Shown here one piece after another: positions 24,458-33,607 of a stretch of DNA of 33,640 nucleotides. This DNA is from Acidovorax sp. FJL06. Its GTDB lineage: Bacteria; Pseudomonadota; Gammaproteobacteria; Burkholderiales; Burkholderiaceae_C. Position 1 is the stretch's first letter, and each line of letters starts with the position of its first letter. Under the pieces are notes generated by a model that was not told the origin of the DNA, did no database searches, and was given only the letters and a program-made list of their open reading frames with translations. The stretch is taken from contig NZ_QAJR01000044.1 of assembly GCF_003852545.1 (NCBI RefSeq), forward strand, positions 1 through 33,640. Reading direction: 5' to 3'. Both the position numbers and the translations under genes were made by a program.

Positions 24458-27247
24458 ATGAAACGATCCGACAAGGACCAGCCCCTGATTGACGACATCC
24501 GCCTGCTCGGCCGCATTCTGGGTGATGTGATCCGTGAGCAGGAAGGGGTGGACGCCTACGAACTCGTCGAGCAGGTGCGCAAGCTGTCGGTGGCCTTCCG
24601 CCGCGACGCCGACCAGGAGGCCGACCGTGCGCTCAAGAAGCTGCTCAAGGCGCTGTCGGGCGACCAGACGGTGAGCGTGATCCGCGCCTTCACCTATTTC
24701 AGCCACCTGGCCAACCTGGCCGAAGACCGCCACCACATCCGCCGCCGCGCCGTGCACGAGCGTGCGGGCGACACGCAGGAGGGCAGCATCGAAGTGGCCC
24801 TGTCGCGCCTGCGCTGGGCCGGCATTGCGCCCAAGACCATCTCGCAGACGCTGGCCGGCAGCTACGTGGCACCGGTGCTCACCGCCCACCCCACCGAAGT
24901 GCAGCGCAAGAGCATTCTGGACGCCGAGCGCGACATCGCCCAGCTGCTGGCCACGCGCGACGACATCCAGGTGCGCGCCCAGCTCTACAACAGCGCCAAG
25001 GACGCGCTCACCCCGCGCGAGCTGGCCGCCAACGAGGCGCTGCTGCGCGCCCGCGTGGCCCAGCTGTGGCAGACGCGCCTGCTGCGCTACAGCAAGCTCA
25101 CCGTGGCCGACGAGATCGAGAACGCGCTCTCTTATTACGAAGCCACCTTCCTGCGCGAGATCCCCAAGATCTATGCCGACCTGGAGAGCGAGCTGGGCCA
25201 GTACCCCGTGCACAGCTTTCTGCGCATGGGCCAGTGGATCGGCGGCGACCGCGACGGCAACCCCAATGTCACCGCGCAGACCCTGCAATACGCCCTGGGC
25301 CGCCAGGCCGAGGTGGCGCTGCGCCACTACCTGACGGAAGTGCACTACCTGGGCGGCGAGCTGTCGCTGTCGGCGCGCCTGGTGCAGGTGTCGGCCGAGA
25401 TGGAGGCCCTGGCCCAGCGCTCGCCCGACACCAACGAACACCGCGTGGACGAGCCCTACCGCCGCGCCCTGACGGGCATCTACGCGCGCCTGGCAGCGTC
25501 GCTCAAGGACCTGACCGGCGGCGAAGCCGCGCGCCATGCTGTGGCGCCGCAAAACGCCTACGCCAGCGCCGAGGAGTTCCTGGCTGACCTGCGGGTGATC
25601 GAGGCATCGCTGCAGTCGCACCATGGCGAGGCCCTGGCCGCCGAGCGCCTGCATCCGCTGATCCGTGCCGTACAGGTGTTTGGTTTTCACCTGGCCACGG
25701 TGGACCTGCGCCAAAGCTCCGACAAGCACGAAGAAGTGGTGGCCGAGCTGCTCGCCAAGGCGCGCATCGAGCCCCAGTACGCCGGCCTGCAGGAAGCCGC
25801 CAAGCGCGCGCTGCTCATCAAGCTGCTCAACGACGCGCGCCCGCTGCGCGTGGTGGGGGCCGAGTATTCCGCCCACGCCCAGGGCGAGCTGGCCATCTTT
25901 GAAACCGCCCGCGTGATGCGCGAGCGCTTCGGTCACGAGGCCATCCGCCACTACATCATCAGCCACACCGAAACGGTGAGCGACCTGCTCGAAGTGCTGC
26001 TGCTGCAAAAGGAAGTGGGCCTGATGAACGGCACACTCGATGCCGAGTCGAAGAACCACCTCATCGTGGTGCCGCTGTTCGAGACCATCGAAGACCTGCG
26101 CAACGCCGCGCCCATCATGCGCGAGTTCTACAGCCTGCCCGGCGTCGCCGCCCTGGTGCAGCGCAGCGGCGGTGAGCAGGACATCATGCTCGGCTACAGC
26201 GACAGCAACAAGGACGGCGGCATCTTTACCAGCAACTGGGAGCTGTACCGCGCCGAGATTGCGCTGGTGGAGTTGTTTGACGAACTGGCCACCAGCCACG
26301 GCATCCAGTTGCGCATGTTCCATGGCCGGGGCGGCACCGTGGGTCGGGGCGGTGGCCCCAGCTACCAGGCCATCCTGGCGCAGCCGCCCGGCACCGTGCG
26401 TGGGCAGATCCGCCTGACGGAGCAGGGCGAGGTCATTGCCTCCAAATACGCCAACCCCGAGATCGGCCGGCGCAATCTGGAAACCCTGGTGGCCGCCACG
26501 CTCGAAGCCACGCTGCTGCAGCCCACCAAGCCCGCCACCAAGGCGTTTCTGGATGCGGCCGCGCAGCTCTCGCTGGCCAGCATGGGCAGCTACCGCGCGC
26601 TGGTGTACGAGACGCCTGGCTTTACCGACTATTTCTTCAACTCCACCCCCATCCGCGAGATCGCCGAACTCAACATCGGCTCGCGCCCCGCATCGCGCAA
26701 GGCCAGCCAGAAGATCGAGGACCTGCGCGCCATCCCCTGGGGCTTCAGCTGGGGCCAGTGCCGTCTCACGCTGCCGGGCTGGTTCGGCTTTGGCTCGGCG
26801 GTCGATGCGTTCGTGAACGCCGAGGGCAAGGACCCCAAGGCCCAGTTGGCGCTGCTGCAGAAGATGTACCGCCAGTGGCCGTTCTTCCGCACGCTGCTGT
26901 CCAACATGGACATGGTGCTGGCCAAGAGCGACCTGGCCCTGGCCTCGCGCTATAGCGAACTGGTGACCGACGCGCGCCTGCGCAAGAAGGTCTTCACCGC
27001 CATCGAGGCCGAGTGGCAGCGCACGGCCGAGGCGCTGACGCGCATCACGGGCGACAAGCAGCGCCTGACGCACAACACGGCGCTGGCGCGCTCCATCAAG
27101 CACCGCTTTCCGTACATCGACCCGCTGCACCACCTGCAGGTCGAGCTGGTGCGCCGCTGGCGCGCGGGGCAGGGCGATGAGCGGGTGCAGACGGGTATCC
27201 ATATCTCCATCAACGGCATTGCCGCCGGCTTGCGCAACACGGGCTGA
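24458..27247 (+). CDS. ppc: Phosphoenolpyruvate carboxylase
   Basis: The enzyme adds bicarbonate to phosphoenolpyruvate to give oxaloacetate, refilling the citric acid cycle. The 929 residues fit the bacterial family. Key blocks are present: [15 protein letters not shown] with catalytic His144, [35 protein letters not shown] with Lys585, [16 protein letters not shown] with His622 and Arg624, and the C-terminal [13 protein letters not shown], the usual ending of the enzyme. The ATG follows GGAG with good spacing and yields [20 protein letters not shown], as in relatives. It is divergent from hemC, an arrangement I associate with Burkholderiales. No intrinsic terminator is obvious before the next gene. 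Confidence 0.97.
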   Translation: MKRSDKDQPLIDDIRLLGRILGDVIREQEGVDAYELVEQVRKLSVAFRRDADQEADRALKKLLKALSGDQTVSVIRAFTYFSHLANLAEDRHHIRRRAVHERAGDTQEGSIEVALSRLRWAGIAPKTISQTLAGSYVAPVLTAHPTEVQRKSILDAERDIAQLLATRDDIQVRAQLYNSAKDALTPRELAANEALLRARVAQLWQTRLLRYSKLTVADEIENALSYYEATFLREIPKIYADLESELGQYPVHSFLRMGQWIGGDRDGNPNVTAQTLQYALGRQAEVALRHYLTEVHYLGGELSLSARLVQVSAEMEALAQRSPDTNEHRVDEPYRRALTGIYARLAASLKDLTGGEAARHAVAPQNAYASAEEFLADLRVIEASLQSHHGEALAAERLHPLIRAVQVFGFHLATVDLRQSSDKHEEVVAELLAKARIEPQYAGLQEAAKRALLIKLLNDARPLRVVGAEYSAHAQGELAIFETARVMRERFGHEAIRHYIISHTETVSDLLEVLLLQKEVGLMNGTLDAESKNHLIVVPLFETIEDLRNAAPIMREFYSLPGVAALVQRSGGEQDIMLGYSDSNKDGGIFTSNWELYRAEIALVELFDELATSHGIQLRMFHGRGGTVGRGGGPSYQAILAQPPGTVRGQIRLTEQGEVIASKYANPEIGRRNLETLVAATLEATLLQPTKPATKAFLDAAAQLSLASMGSYRALVYETPGFTDYFFNSTPIREIAELNIGSRPASRKASQKIEDLRAIPWGFSWGQCRLTLPGWFGFGSAVDAFVNAEGKDPKAQLALLQKMYRQWPFFRTLLSNMDMVLAKSDLALASRYSELVTDARLRKKVFTAIEAEWQRTAEALTRITGDKQRLTHNTALARSIKHRFPYIDPLHHLQVELVRRWRAGQGDERVQTGIHISINGIAAGLRNTG

Positions 27248-27462
27248 GGCCGCGCGTTTTTCCACGCGCTTTCCTGCGCGCTTTGCCACCGGCGCCGGCG
27301 CGCGCTAGCATGGATGCCAGGGCGCCGTTGCGCCCTCGGCCAGCCCCTGGCAACAGGCAGGTGCCAGGCTGTCGGTGCGGGGCTGCTGCTGCACGGCGAG
27401 CGGCGGCGGGGCCCTGCGGTGCGTCATGGTGGTGGCCCGCCTGCGGGCCGGGAGGCACGGCT

Positions 27463-29583
27463 TTGGGCATTGATCTGGCGGCCTGGAAGGCGCATCTGTC
27501 GCACCGGCTGGAAACCGTGGCGCGCGCGGATGCGATGCGGGCCATCCGCGAGGGGTTGCTGTGGGTGCTGCCCTGCCTCATGGTGTCGGCGGTGTTCCTG
27601 GTGCTGTCGGTGCTGGCGCGCGCCCTGGGCCTGCCGCCGGCGGTCGTCGATGTGCTGGCGGGGCTGCATGGCGAGATCAGCCGCATCCTGCCGCTGCTGA
27701 TTGCCGCTTCGATCGGCTACATGCTGGCCATCCGCCACCGCTTGCCGCGGCTGCCTGTGGCCTTTTTGTGCTTTGTGTACGTGGCGCTGGCGTCGTACCA
27801 GCTCAGTGCGCAGCCGCGTGCGGCGGCCACGCTGGTGCTGTTCATCGCGATTGCGTCGCCGCTCGTCAATGTGCCGCTGATGGCCCGGCTGGTGCAGGTG
27901 CGCTGGCTGCAGGTGTCGCGGGGGGCGCTGGTCAGCGACAACGTCGAGGATGCGGTGAACATGGTGGTGCCCGGCGTTCTGACCGCCGCATTGCTGGCGG
28001 CCGTGCTGGCACTGTTGCAGCAGTGGTCCGGGCTGGCGCAGTGGAGCCTGCCCATGGACATGCTCGACCCCGATCGTCCGTACCTCCATGCCGTCCTGCT
28101 CACCGGCATGAACTCGCTGCTCTGGTTCTTCGGCGTCCATGGCTACCATGCCCTGCAGCCCCTGTTCCAGTTGCTGGAGCAGGCGGTGGGCTGGAATGCC
28201 ATCGAACTGCTGACCGACCAGGTGCCCCAGTACCCGCTGAACGCGGGGCTGCTGGGGGCGTTTGCCTTCATCGGGGGCGCGGGCGGTACCTTGTCACTGG
28301 TGTTGGCTGTGCTGTGGCGGGGGCGCAGCCCGGGGCTGCGTTTGCTGGCGGTGGCCAGCCTGCCCATGGCCTTGTTGAATGTGAATGAGCTGCTGTTGTT
28401 TGGCATCCCGCTGATCCTGAATCCGCGCCTGCTCATTCCGTTCATCCTGGTGCCGGCCCTCAATGCCTGCCTGGCGCTCGCAGCCGTGCAGGCGGGCTGG
28501 GTGCCGATTGCCACGGTGCCTATGCCGCTCAACGCGCCGGTCATTTTCAATGCCTATGTCAGCACCGAGGGCGCCTGGTCGGCCGTGGTGTTGCAGGCCG
28601 CGCTGGTGCTGCTGGGGGCCTGCATTTATGCACCCGCCGTCCGGGCGCTGGAGCGCCACAACGAAACCACGGTGCACTTGCCCGGGCTCGACACCACCTT
28701 CACGCGGCTGCAGGAGGAGGGCAGCCTGTACGCGCGCGATCCCATCGTGGTGGCGCAGCAGGGCCAGGGCCGCAGGAGGGAGCTGCTGGACCGGGTGCGC
28801 CGCATGGGCGACTACGAGTTTTTCCTGGAGTACCAGCCCCAGGTGTCGCCGCGCACGGGCCTGTGCGTGGGGTGCGAGGCCCTGCTGCGGGCCCGCGATT
28901 CACAGGGCCGCGTCCAGCTGCCGGGTTCGTTCCTGGTCTGGCTGTCCGATGCCGGGTTGATGAAGGATGTGGACCTGTGGGTGGCCGCTGCGGCCTTGCG
29001 GCAGTACCGGCGCTGGCGCAATGCGGGGTTTGAGCTGCCGATCTCCATCAACGTCACGGGGCCCACCCTTATGTCGCCCGCCCACTGCGAGCGCCTGGTG
29101 GCGTTGATCGCACCGGCGGCGGGCTGCATCAGCATAGAGATCACCGAGGACGCGCTGGCGGCCGATGTGGCGCAGATGCGCGACGCCATCGCCCGGGTGC
29201 ATGCGGTGGGCGCCAAGGTGTCCATCGACGACTTTGGCACCGGGTATTCGTCGCTGAGCTATCTGCATGCGTTTGCGGTGGATGCGATCAAGATCGACCG
29301 CAGCTTCGTGCTGACCAGCACCGAGCCCCAGGGTGCGCGCGTGCTGGAAGGCCTGCTGCATTTTGGCCAGGGCCTGGGGCTGGGCATCGTGGTGGAGGGG
29401 GTGGAGACCGACGGGCAACTGCAGGTGCTGCCCGCTGCCATCGACCTGCGTGTGCAGGGCTGGTACTACAGCCGCGCGCTGGCGGCGGACGACCTGCCCG
29501 CGTTTGTGCGGCAGTGCGCGGTGGGAGCGGGGGGCCAGGCGGCGCCCGTGCCTACTGGCCCAGCAGTTCGCCCACCGGCTTGA
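27463..29583 (+). CDS. EIIC (phosphotransferase permease)-EAL c-di-GMP phosphodiesterase fusion
   Basis: This is a membrane protein of 706 residues. Residues about 5-405 are a complete EIIC domain of the cellobiose/lactose type, with about ten hydrophobic segments. His226 (WFFGVHGYHALQPLF) and Glu309 (NVNELLLFGIPLILNP) correspond in spacing and context to the sugar-binding His and Glu of Bacillus cereus ChbC. Residues about 450-690 are an EAL domain with every catalytic residue I can check: Glu472 (CEALLRA), Asn530 (SINVTG), Glu559 (IEITED), Asp589-Asp590 (DDFGTGYSS), Lys610 (IKIDRSF), Glu645 (VVEGVET) and Gln665 (VQGWYY). It should therefore cut c-di-GMP to pGpG. No IIA, IIB or GGDEF domain is present here or nearby. 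A transporter domain probably acts as sugar sensor. Start: TTG with a perfect GGAGG seven bases upstream; in-frame upstream starts give implausible protein. Confidence 0.9.
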   Translation: MGIDLAAWKAHLSHRLETVARADAMRAIREGLLWVLPCLMVSAVFLVLSVLARALGLPPAVVDVLAGLHGEISRILPLLIAASIGYMLAIRHRLPRLPVAFLCFVYVALASYQLSAQPRAAATLVLFIAIASPLVNVPLMARLVQVRWLQVSRGALVSDNVEDAVNMVVPGVLTAALLAAVLALLQQWSGLAQWSLPMDMLDPDRPYLHAVLLTGMNSLLWFFGVHGYHALQPLFQLLEQAVGWNAIELLTDQVPQYPLNAGLLGAFAFIGGAGGTLSLVLAVLWRGRSPGLRLLAVASLPMALLNVNELLLFGIPLILNPRLLIPFILVPALNACLALAAVQAGWVPIATVPMPLNAPVIFNAYVSTEGAWSAVVLQAALVLLGACIYAPAVRALERHNETTVHLPGLDTTFTRLQEEGSLYARDPIVVAQQGQGRRRELLDRVRRMGDYEFFLEYQPQVSPRTGLCVGCEALLRARDSQGRVQLPGSFLVWLSDAGLMKDVDLWVAAAALRQYRRWRNAGFELPISINVTGPTLMSPAHCERLVALIAPAAGCISIEITEDALAADVAQMRDAIARVHAVGAKVSIDDFGTGYSSLSYLHAFAVDAIKIDRSFVLTSTEPQGARVLEGLLHFGQGLGLGIVVEGVETDGQLQVLPAAIDLRVQGWYYSRALAADDLPAFVRQCAVGAGGQAAPVPTGPAVRPPA

Positions 29584-30820
29584 GGTCTTCCACGCGGTCG
29601 CACACGGCTTTCACGGCCATCATCACCGGGATGCCCAGCAGCAACCCCCACAGGCCCCAGAGCCAGCCCCAGGCCAGCACGCTCACGAACACGGCCACCG
29701 GGCTCATGCTGCTGGTGCGGCTGGTGAGCCAGGGGGTGAGCAGGTTGCCGACGAGGGTGTGGATGACCAGCGAGGCGCCGCCAACGGCCAGGGCCATGTC
29801 CAGGGTGCCGAACTGCAGGAAGGCCACCAGTGCCGACGCCCCCGTGACCAGGGCCGAGCCGATGTAGGGCGCGAGGTTGAGCACCCCGGCCGCCACGCCC
29901 CACACCGCCGCGTTCTGCAGGCCCAGGGCCCAGTACGCCAGGCCGGTGGCCAGGCCCACTAGCACGCTGGTGAACACCTGCAGCAGCAAATAGCGCTGGA
30001 TCTGGCGGGTGATGTCGTCCAGCACACGGGTCGTGACCTTGCGCCGCTCCAGGCTGGTGCCCGCGATGCGCAACAGCTTGTCGCGCAGCAGGTTGCCCGA
30101 GGCCAGGGCGAAGAAGGTCAGGAACACCACCACCATGAGCTGCCCCAGGGCCGACATCAGGCCCACGGTACCGCTCCAGAGGTAGTCGCGGATGTTGAAA
30201 GGCGGGCGCTCGACAATGACCCGCTGCACGCCCCGGCGTGGTGCTGCCGTGGTGCTGTTCTCGGTGGCCGCCTGCTCGATCTGCGTGGCCGCCCTCTGCA
30301 TGGTGTCCAGGGGGCTGCTGCCCCCTGCGCGGGCCTTGAGGTTGTCGCGCACCTTCTTCGCGGCCACGGGCAGCGAGTCCACCAGTTGCGCCGCGCCGTC
30401 GCTGAGCGACCAGGCGGCACTGGCCAGCCCCGAGACCATGGCCAGCAGCAGCACACCCGCCCCGAGCCAGCGCGGCACATGCCAGCGCCACAGCGCCTCC
30501 ACCGCTGGCCGCAGGGCCGTGGTGAGCAGCAGGCTCAGCATGATGGGAATGAACACCGCGCTGGCCCAGTGCAGCAGCGCCACGCTGGCAAAAAGCGCCA
30601 GCAGCGCCAGCGACAGGTTGCGCACGTCCACGGGCATGTGGAGCATCAAGGGGGCCACGGGCGGCACTGCGATGGCGGGGGACGCCGGTGTGGCCGCTTC
30701 GGCGCCAGCGTTTGGCCCTTCGGCAAGTGCGGTGCCGGTTGCGGGAAGGGGCGGCCCCGCGTCTGCATGGGGCAGCGGGATGTCCGGCGGCGGCGTGGGG
30801 GTGATGGGGTCGGTCGTCAT
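29552..30820 (-). CDS. AI-2E-family transporter (PerM/TqsA-like permease)
   Basis: This is a polytopic inner-membrane protein of 422 residues. After a proline- and alanine-rich cytoplasmic N-terminus (about 1-60) come paired helices (LSLALLALFASVALLHWASA, VFIPIMLSLLLTTALRPAVE), a soluble linker with low-complexity Thr/Ala/Arg stretches, and the family core. The core includes MVVVFLTFFALASGNLL, VWGVAAGVLNLAPYIGSAL and the C-terminal GNLLTPWLTSR and WGWLWGLWGLLLGIPVMMAV. Members export small molecules or act as sodium/proton antiporters; autoinducer-2 export is proven for only a few. Substrate unknown. It converges on the EIIC-EAL gene, and the two coding regions overlap by 32 bases. Confidence 0.92.
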   Translation of the reverse strand: MTTDPITPTPPPDIPLPHADAGPPLPATGTALAEGPNAGAEAATPASPAIAVPPVAPLMLHMPVDVRNLSLALLALFASVALLHWASAVFIPIMLSLLLTTALRPAVEALWRWHVPRWLGAGVLLLAMVSGLASAAWSLSDGAAQLVDSLPVAAKKVRDNLKARAGGSSPLDTMQRAATQIEQAATENSTTAAPRRGVQRVIVERPPFNIRDYLWSGTVGLMSALGQLMVVVFLTFFALASGNLLRDKLLRIAGTSLERRKVTTRVLDDITRQIQRYLLLQVFTSVLVGLATGLAYWALGLQNAAVWGVAAGVLNLAPYIGSALVTGASALVAFLQFGTLDMALAVGGASLVIHTLVGNLLTPWLTSRTSSMSPVAVFVSVLAWGWLWGLWGLLLGIPVMMAVKAVCDRVEDLKPVGELLGQ

Positions 30821-30892
30821 GGCCCCATCGTAAACAGGCTGCTTGCTGCTCGCTGTTCAACGCGGGGCTGGCCCCACGGTCGTCAGCTCAGG

Positions 30893-32152
30893 TCAGCACA
30901 GGGGCAGGGTGCGCTGCTTGTTCAGCGCGTCCACGGTGCCCAGCATCTGCTGCCAGTAGGTGGGCAGCGCGGACCAGGGCGCTCCGGTCGCCAGGTTGGT
31001 GGTGTAGACCAGGCCGGTGTTCATGCGGGGCCGATTGGCATTTTTCACGGCTGTCTGCATGTCGGTGCAGGTGCTGGCCGTGTGCACCAGCATGGCCTGT
31101 GCGCTGTTGTCCTTGGCGTAGACCCAGGTGTTGCCAGGCTGGGGGTCGATGTTCGCGTAGGCCGCTGCGTTGCCCGCATAGGTCACCAGCGTGTCGGCGA
31201 CACCCGCGTAGGCGGCGACCGGGTAGGTGCCCGGGTTGCCGATCACGACGGGGGCGGCAGGCGGTGTTGCGCCGGCGGTCAGGCCGGTGGTCAGCCCCTT
31301 CACATGGGTGTAGACCTCCTGGAAATGCGCCACGCGGGAGCTGTCGGTGGCCATGCCGTCCAGGAAGAAGCCGTCGAACAGGCCCGGGTAGAGCCGGATG
31401 TAGTTGGTGATGGTGGCCTTGATGTCGGCCACCGACAGCGCGCCGCTGCTGGTCGAGGTGGTGGCGACATAGCCAATCACCCGATTGCTGGTGCCCGAGA
31501 CGGCCTGGAAGGCCTTGATGGCCTTGGTGAGGTCGGCGTCTTCCTTGGTGTCCGCCGTCAGGACGCCGCTGCTGGGGTTGGCGATGGCGGTGATCTTCAC
31601 GTCCGGGTAGCTCGTTGCGCCGCTGGTGAGGGTGACCCAGGGCGACGTGGTGCCGGTGGCTGTGAAATAGGCGGGCACCAGCACCTGCAGGGGCTTGTGC
31701 GCAGGGCGCACATAGTAGGTGATGGTGTCGGTGGCCGTGTTGGAGCTGCTGATGGCCGTGGCTGCGATCTGGAACGTGGCCGTGGGGGGCAGGCTGCTCA
31801 CCGTCAGCGTCGTGCTGGCAACGCCGCCCACCGTGGTCGGGGCCACGGGGGCCAGGGTGCCTGCGCTGGCGGGGTTGAGCGTGAACGTCGCGGCGGTGCC
31901 GTTGGGGGCCTGGCTGCCATTGACGCTCACGTTGACGGACAGGGGCTCCGACACATTGGGTTCGAGCACGTTGCTGGTGGGCTGGACAAAGCTCACGCCG
32001 ATGGGCGCGGTCGGCACGGGGGCTGGCGCTGGTGCCGGCGTGGGCGACGGGGCCGGTGTGCTGGCTTTGTCGGTGGCGCCTCCACAGCCCGCCAGAGCAG
32101 CGGTCAAGGCCAGCAGGGACGCGAGGCGGTGTGTCGTGTGCAAGGTGTGCAT
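30893..32152 (-). CDS. Lipoprotein with Ig-like and spherulation-specific family 4 domains
   Basis: This is a predicted surface or periplasmic lipoprotein of 419 residues. The lipobox LAGC gives an acylated Cys23, followed by a Pro/Ala/Thr linker (about 27-48). Residues about 50-150 form a beta-rich Ig-like region (LSVNVSVNGSQAPNGTAATF, ASTTLTVSSLPPTATFQIAA). Residues about 155-400 match the spherulation-specific family 4 TIM-barrel domain: LQVLVPAYFTATG, TAIANPSSGVL, RVIGYVATTSTSSGALSVAD, ITNYIRLYPGLFDGFFLDGM. The VPAY, NP.SG, GYV.T and DGFFLD blocks are the signature. Such domains are thought to act on polysaccharides, with an acidic residue in the FFLD block a plausible catalytic one; activity is inferred. 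The ribosome-binding site is not evident. AI-2E permease lies downstream on the same strand after 72 bases. Confidence 0.82.
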   Translation of the reverse strand: MHTLHTTHRLASLLALTAALAGCGGATDKASTPAPSPTPAPAPAPVPTAPIGVSFVQPTSNVLEPNVSEPLSVNVSVNGSQAPNGTAATFTLNPASAGTLAPVAPTTVGGVASTTLTVSSLPPTATFQIAATAISSSNTATDTITYYVRPAHKPLQVLVPAYFTATGTTSPWVTLTSGATSYPDVKITAIANPSSGVLTADTKEDADLTKAIKAFQAVSGTSNRVIGYVATTSTSSGALSVADIKATITNYIRLYPGLFDGFFLDGMATDSSRVAHFQEVYTHVKGLTTGLTAGATPPAAPVVIGNPGTYPVAAYAGVADTLVTYAGNAAAYANIDPQPGNTWVYAKDNSAQAMLVHTASTCTDMQTAVKNANRPRMNTGLVYTTNLATGAPWSALPTYWQQMLGTVDALNKQRTLPLC

Positions 32153-32285
32153 GGTGGTCGTCAGGAGGTTCGTTGTGTGCAGCTATTGTGAGCGCAGGCT
32201 GCGGCGCTTCCAAGCGCTGAAAGCGGGGCTTTGGGCCGGAAACACCGCGTTGTTGCGCCGATCGTGGCGGACCGGCGCCGCTACC

Positions 32286-33032
32286 ATGACCCCCATGCCA
32301 TCCCCCCACCTCCGCATACCCCGCACCGCGGCCCTGCTGGCAGCGGTGCTGCTGACGGCCTGTGGCACCCTGGACGTGCCGCGCGCTGACAACTACCCCG
32401 CCACCGGCCAGAAGAAGGCGCGCGCCGTGCACCACTGGGATGTGCTGGCGGGTGACGTGGCCGGGCGCGTGACCGAAAAGATGGCCGCTTGGCCGCAAGG
32501 CGAGTACCCGATCCATGTGACGGTCCCGGACAACTCCAGTTTCAATCAGGGCTTTTTGAAGCTGCTGAAGGTGCATCTGCTCAACCGGGGCGTGGTGGTG
32601 TCCACGGCGCCCACGGACGTGGAGCTGGAGGTGCAGACGCAGCTGGTGCAGCACCAGGCGGAGGTTCCGCGCAGCCTGCCCATCCCCATGACCGGGACCA
32701 TTCTGGGAACCGGTGTGGGCGTGCTGCGCGACTGGACCGTGCACTACTCCGACCGCACCTTGCTGCCGGGTGTTGCCACGGCGCTGGGCATTGGTGCTGG
32801 CGTGGCTCTGGACATGGCGCATCTCTACACCCAGGGCGCCGCAGCGGGCGGGCCCACGCGCACCGAGGTGCTCATCACCACCACGCTCAAGACCCGCGAC
32901 CGCTATCTGGCGGGTTCTGCAGACATGTACTACATCGAACGTGCCGACGCCGTGCTCTACCAGCCCGAGCTGCCGCCGCCCCCGCCACTGCCTTCCACAC
33001 CCGTCAAGACCTGGCGGGTGGTTGCGCCATGA
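32286..33032 (+). CDS. Lipoprotein coupled to FlgO-like protein
   Basis: This is a predicted outer-membrane lipoprotein of 248 residues and unknown function. The signal peptide ends in LLTAC with the acylated cysteine at residue 26. The mature part begins GTLDVPRADNYPATGQKKAR and contains HVTVPDNSSFNQGFLKLLKV and RTEVLITTTLKTRDRYLAGS. A proline-rich tail (PELPPPPPLPSTPVK) ends the protein. A glycine-rich segment near residues 135-180 could touch the membrane. I do not recognise a named family. The frame extends upstream without a stop, but the signal peptide fixes the start at ATG 32286 or ATG 32295; there is no good ribosome-binding site. The stop overlaps the next ATG (ATGA), so the two lipoproteins are co-translated. 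Confidence 0.78.
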   Translation: MTPMPSPHLRIPRTAALLAAVLLTACGTLDVPRADNYPATGQKKARAVHHWDVLAGDVAGRVTEKMAAWPQGEYPIHVTVPDNSSFNQGFLKLLKVHLLNRGVVVSTAPTDVELEVQTQLVQHQAEVPRSLPIPMTGTILGTGVGVLRDWTVHYSDRTLLPGVATALGIGAGVALDMAHLYTQGAAAGGPTRTEVLITTTLKTRDRYLAGSADMYYIERADAVLYQPELPPPPPLPSTPVKTWRVVAP

Positions 33033-33607
33033 AGCCGGGCCCACGCCGCCCCGTGCCGGGTGCGATCGGGTGGAGCGCCGCCGCCCTCGTGGTGCTGGCC
33101 CTGCAGGGCTGCGTGACCAATGCCGTCAACGGGTACTACTACGGGGACCGCGCTGGCGGCGCGCCCCGCTCCGACCTCATCGAGGTCAATGACCGCGCCA
33201 CCGATGCGCTTTTGCTCAACGCGCCGCTGGATGCCAGCCAGCCGGTGCTGGTGGCCACCCTGGTCAATGTGGACCGGCTGAATGAGTCGTCACGCCTCGG
33301 GCGTATCTTTTCCGAGCAGATTGCGGGCCGCATGGTGCAGCGGGGCTTGCGCGTGACGGAGGTGAAGCTGCGCGACAACCTGGTGCTGCACCGCGACCAG
33401 GGGGAGCTGCTGCTGTCGCGCGAGGTGCGCGAGGTCAGCCAGGCCCAGAACGCGCAGGCCGTGGTCGTCGGCACCTATGCGGTGTCGGCCTCGGTGCTGT
33501 TCATCAGCCTCAAGCTGGTGAACCCGGCGGGCAACCACGTGGTCGCTGCGCACAACTACGCCGTGCCGGTGGATGAGAACGTGCGGACCTTGCTGGTGGG
33601 GCGCTGA
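33029..33607 (+). CDS. FlgO-family outer-membrane lipoprotein
   Basis: This is a lipoprotein of 192 residues with lipobox LQGC (Cys28). The mature part matches the FlgO domain: SQPVLVATLVNVDRLNESSR, LGRIFSEQIAGRMVQRGLRV, ELLLSREVREVSQAQNAQAV and VVGTYAVSASVLFISLKLVN. In Vibrio, FlgO is an outer-membrane protein needed for normal flagellar stability and motility. Whether this homologue is flagellar is not shown, since no flagellar genes lie nearby apart from the chemoreceptor at the far left edge. The start codon overlaps the stop of the preceding lipoprotein gene. The last 33 bases of the window hold no feature I can name. Confidence 0.88.
   Translation: MKPGPRRPVPGAIGWSAAALVVLALQGCVTNAVNGYYYGDRAGGAPRSDLIEVNDRATDALLLNAPLDASQPVLVATLVNVDRLNESSRLGRIFSEQIAGRMVQRGLRVTEVKLRDNLVLHRDQGELLLSREVREVSQAQNAQAVVVGTYAVSASVLFISLKLVNPAGNHVVAAHNYAVPVDENVRTLLVGR

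Noticed and set aside
24353-27289. A 978-codon open frame on the minus strand opposite ppc
   Set aside because: The composition is the usual GC shadow, with no domain or signal, whereas ppc on the plus strand has every catalytic block.
29552-30820. Autoinducer-2 exporter assignment
   Set aside because: The family name does not predict the substrate, and no quorum-sensing gene is nearby.
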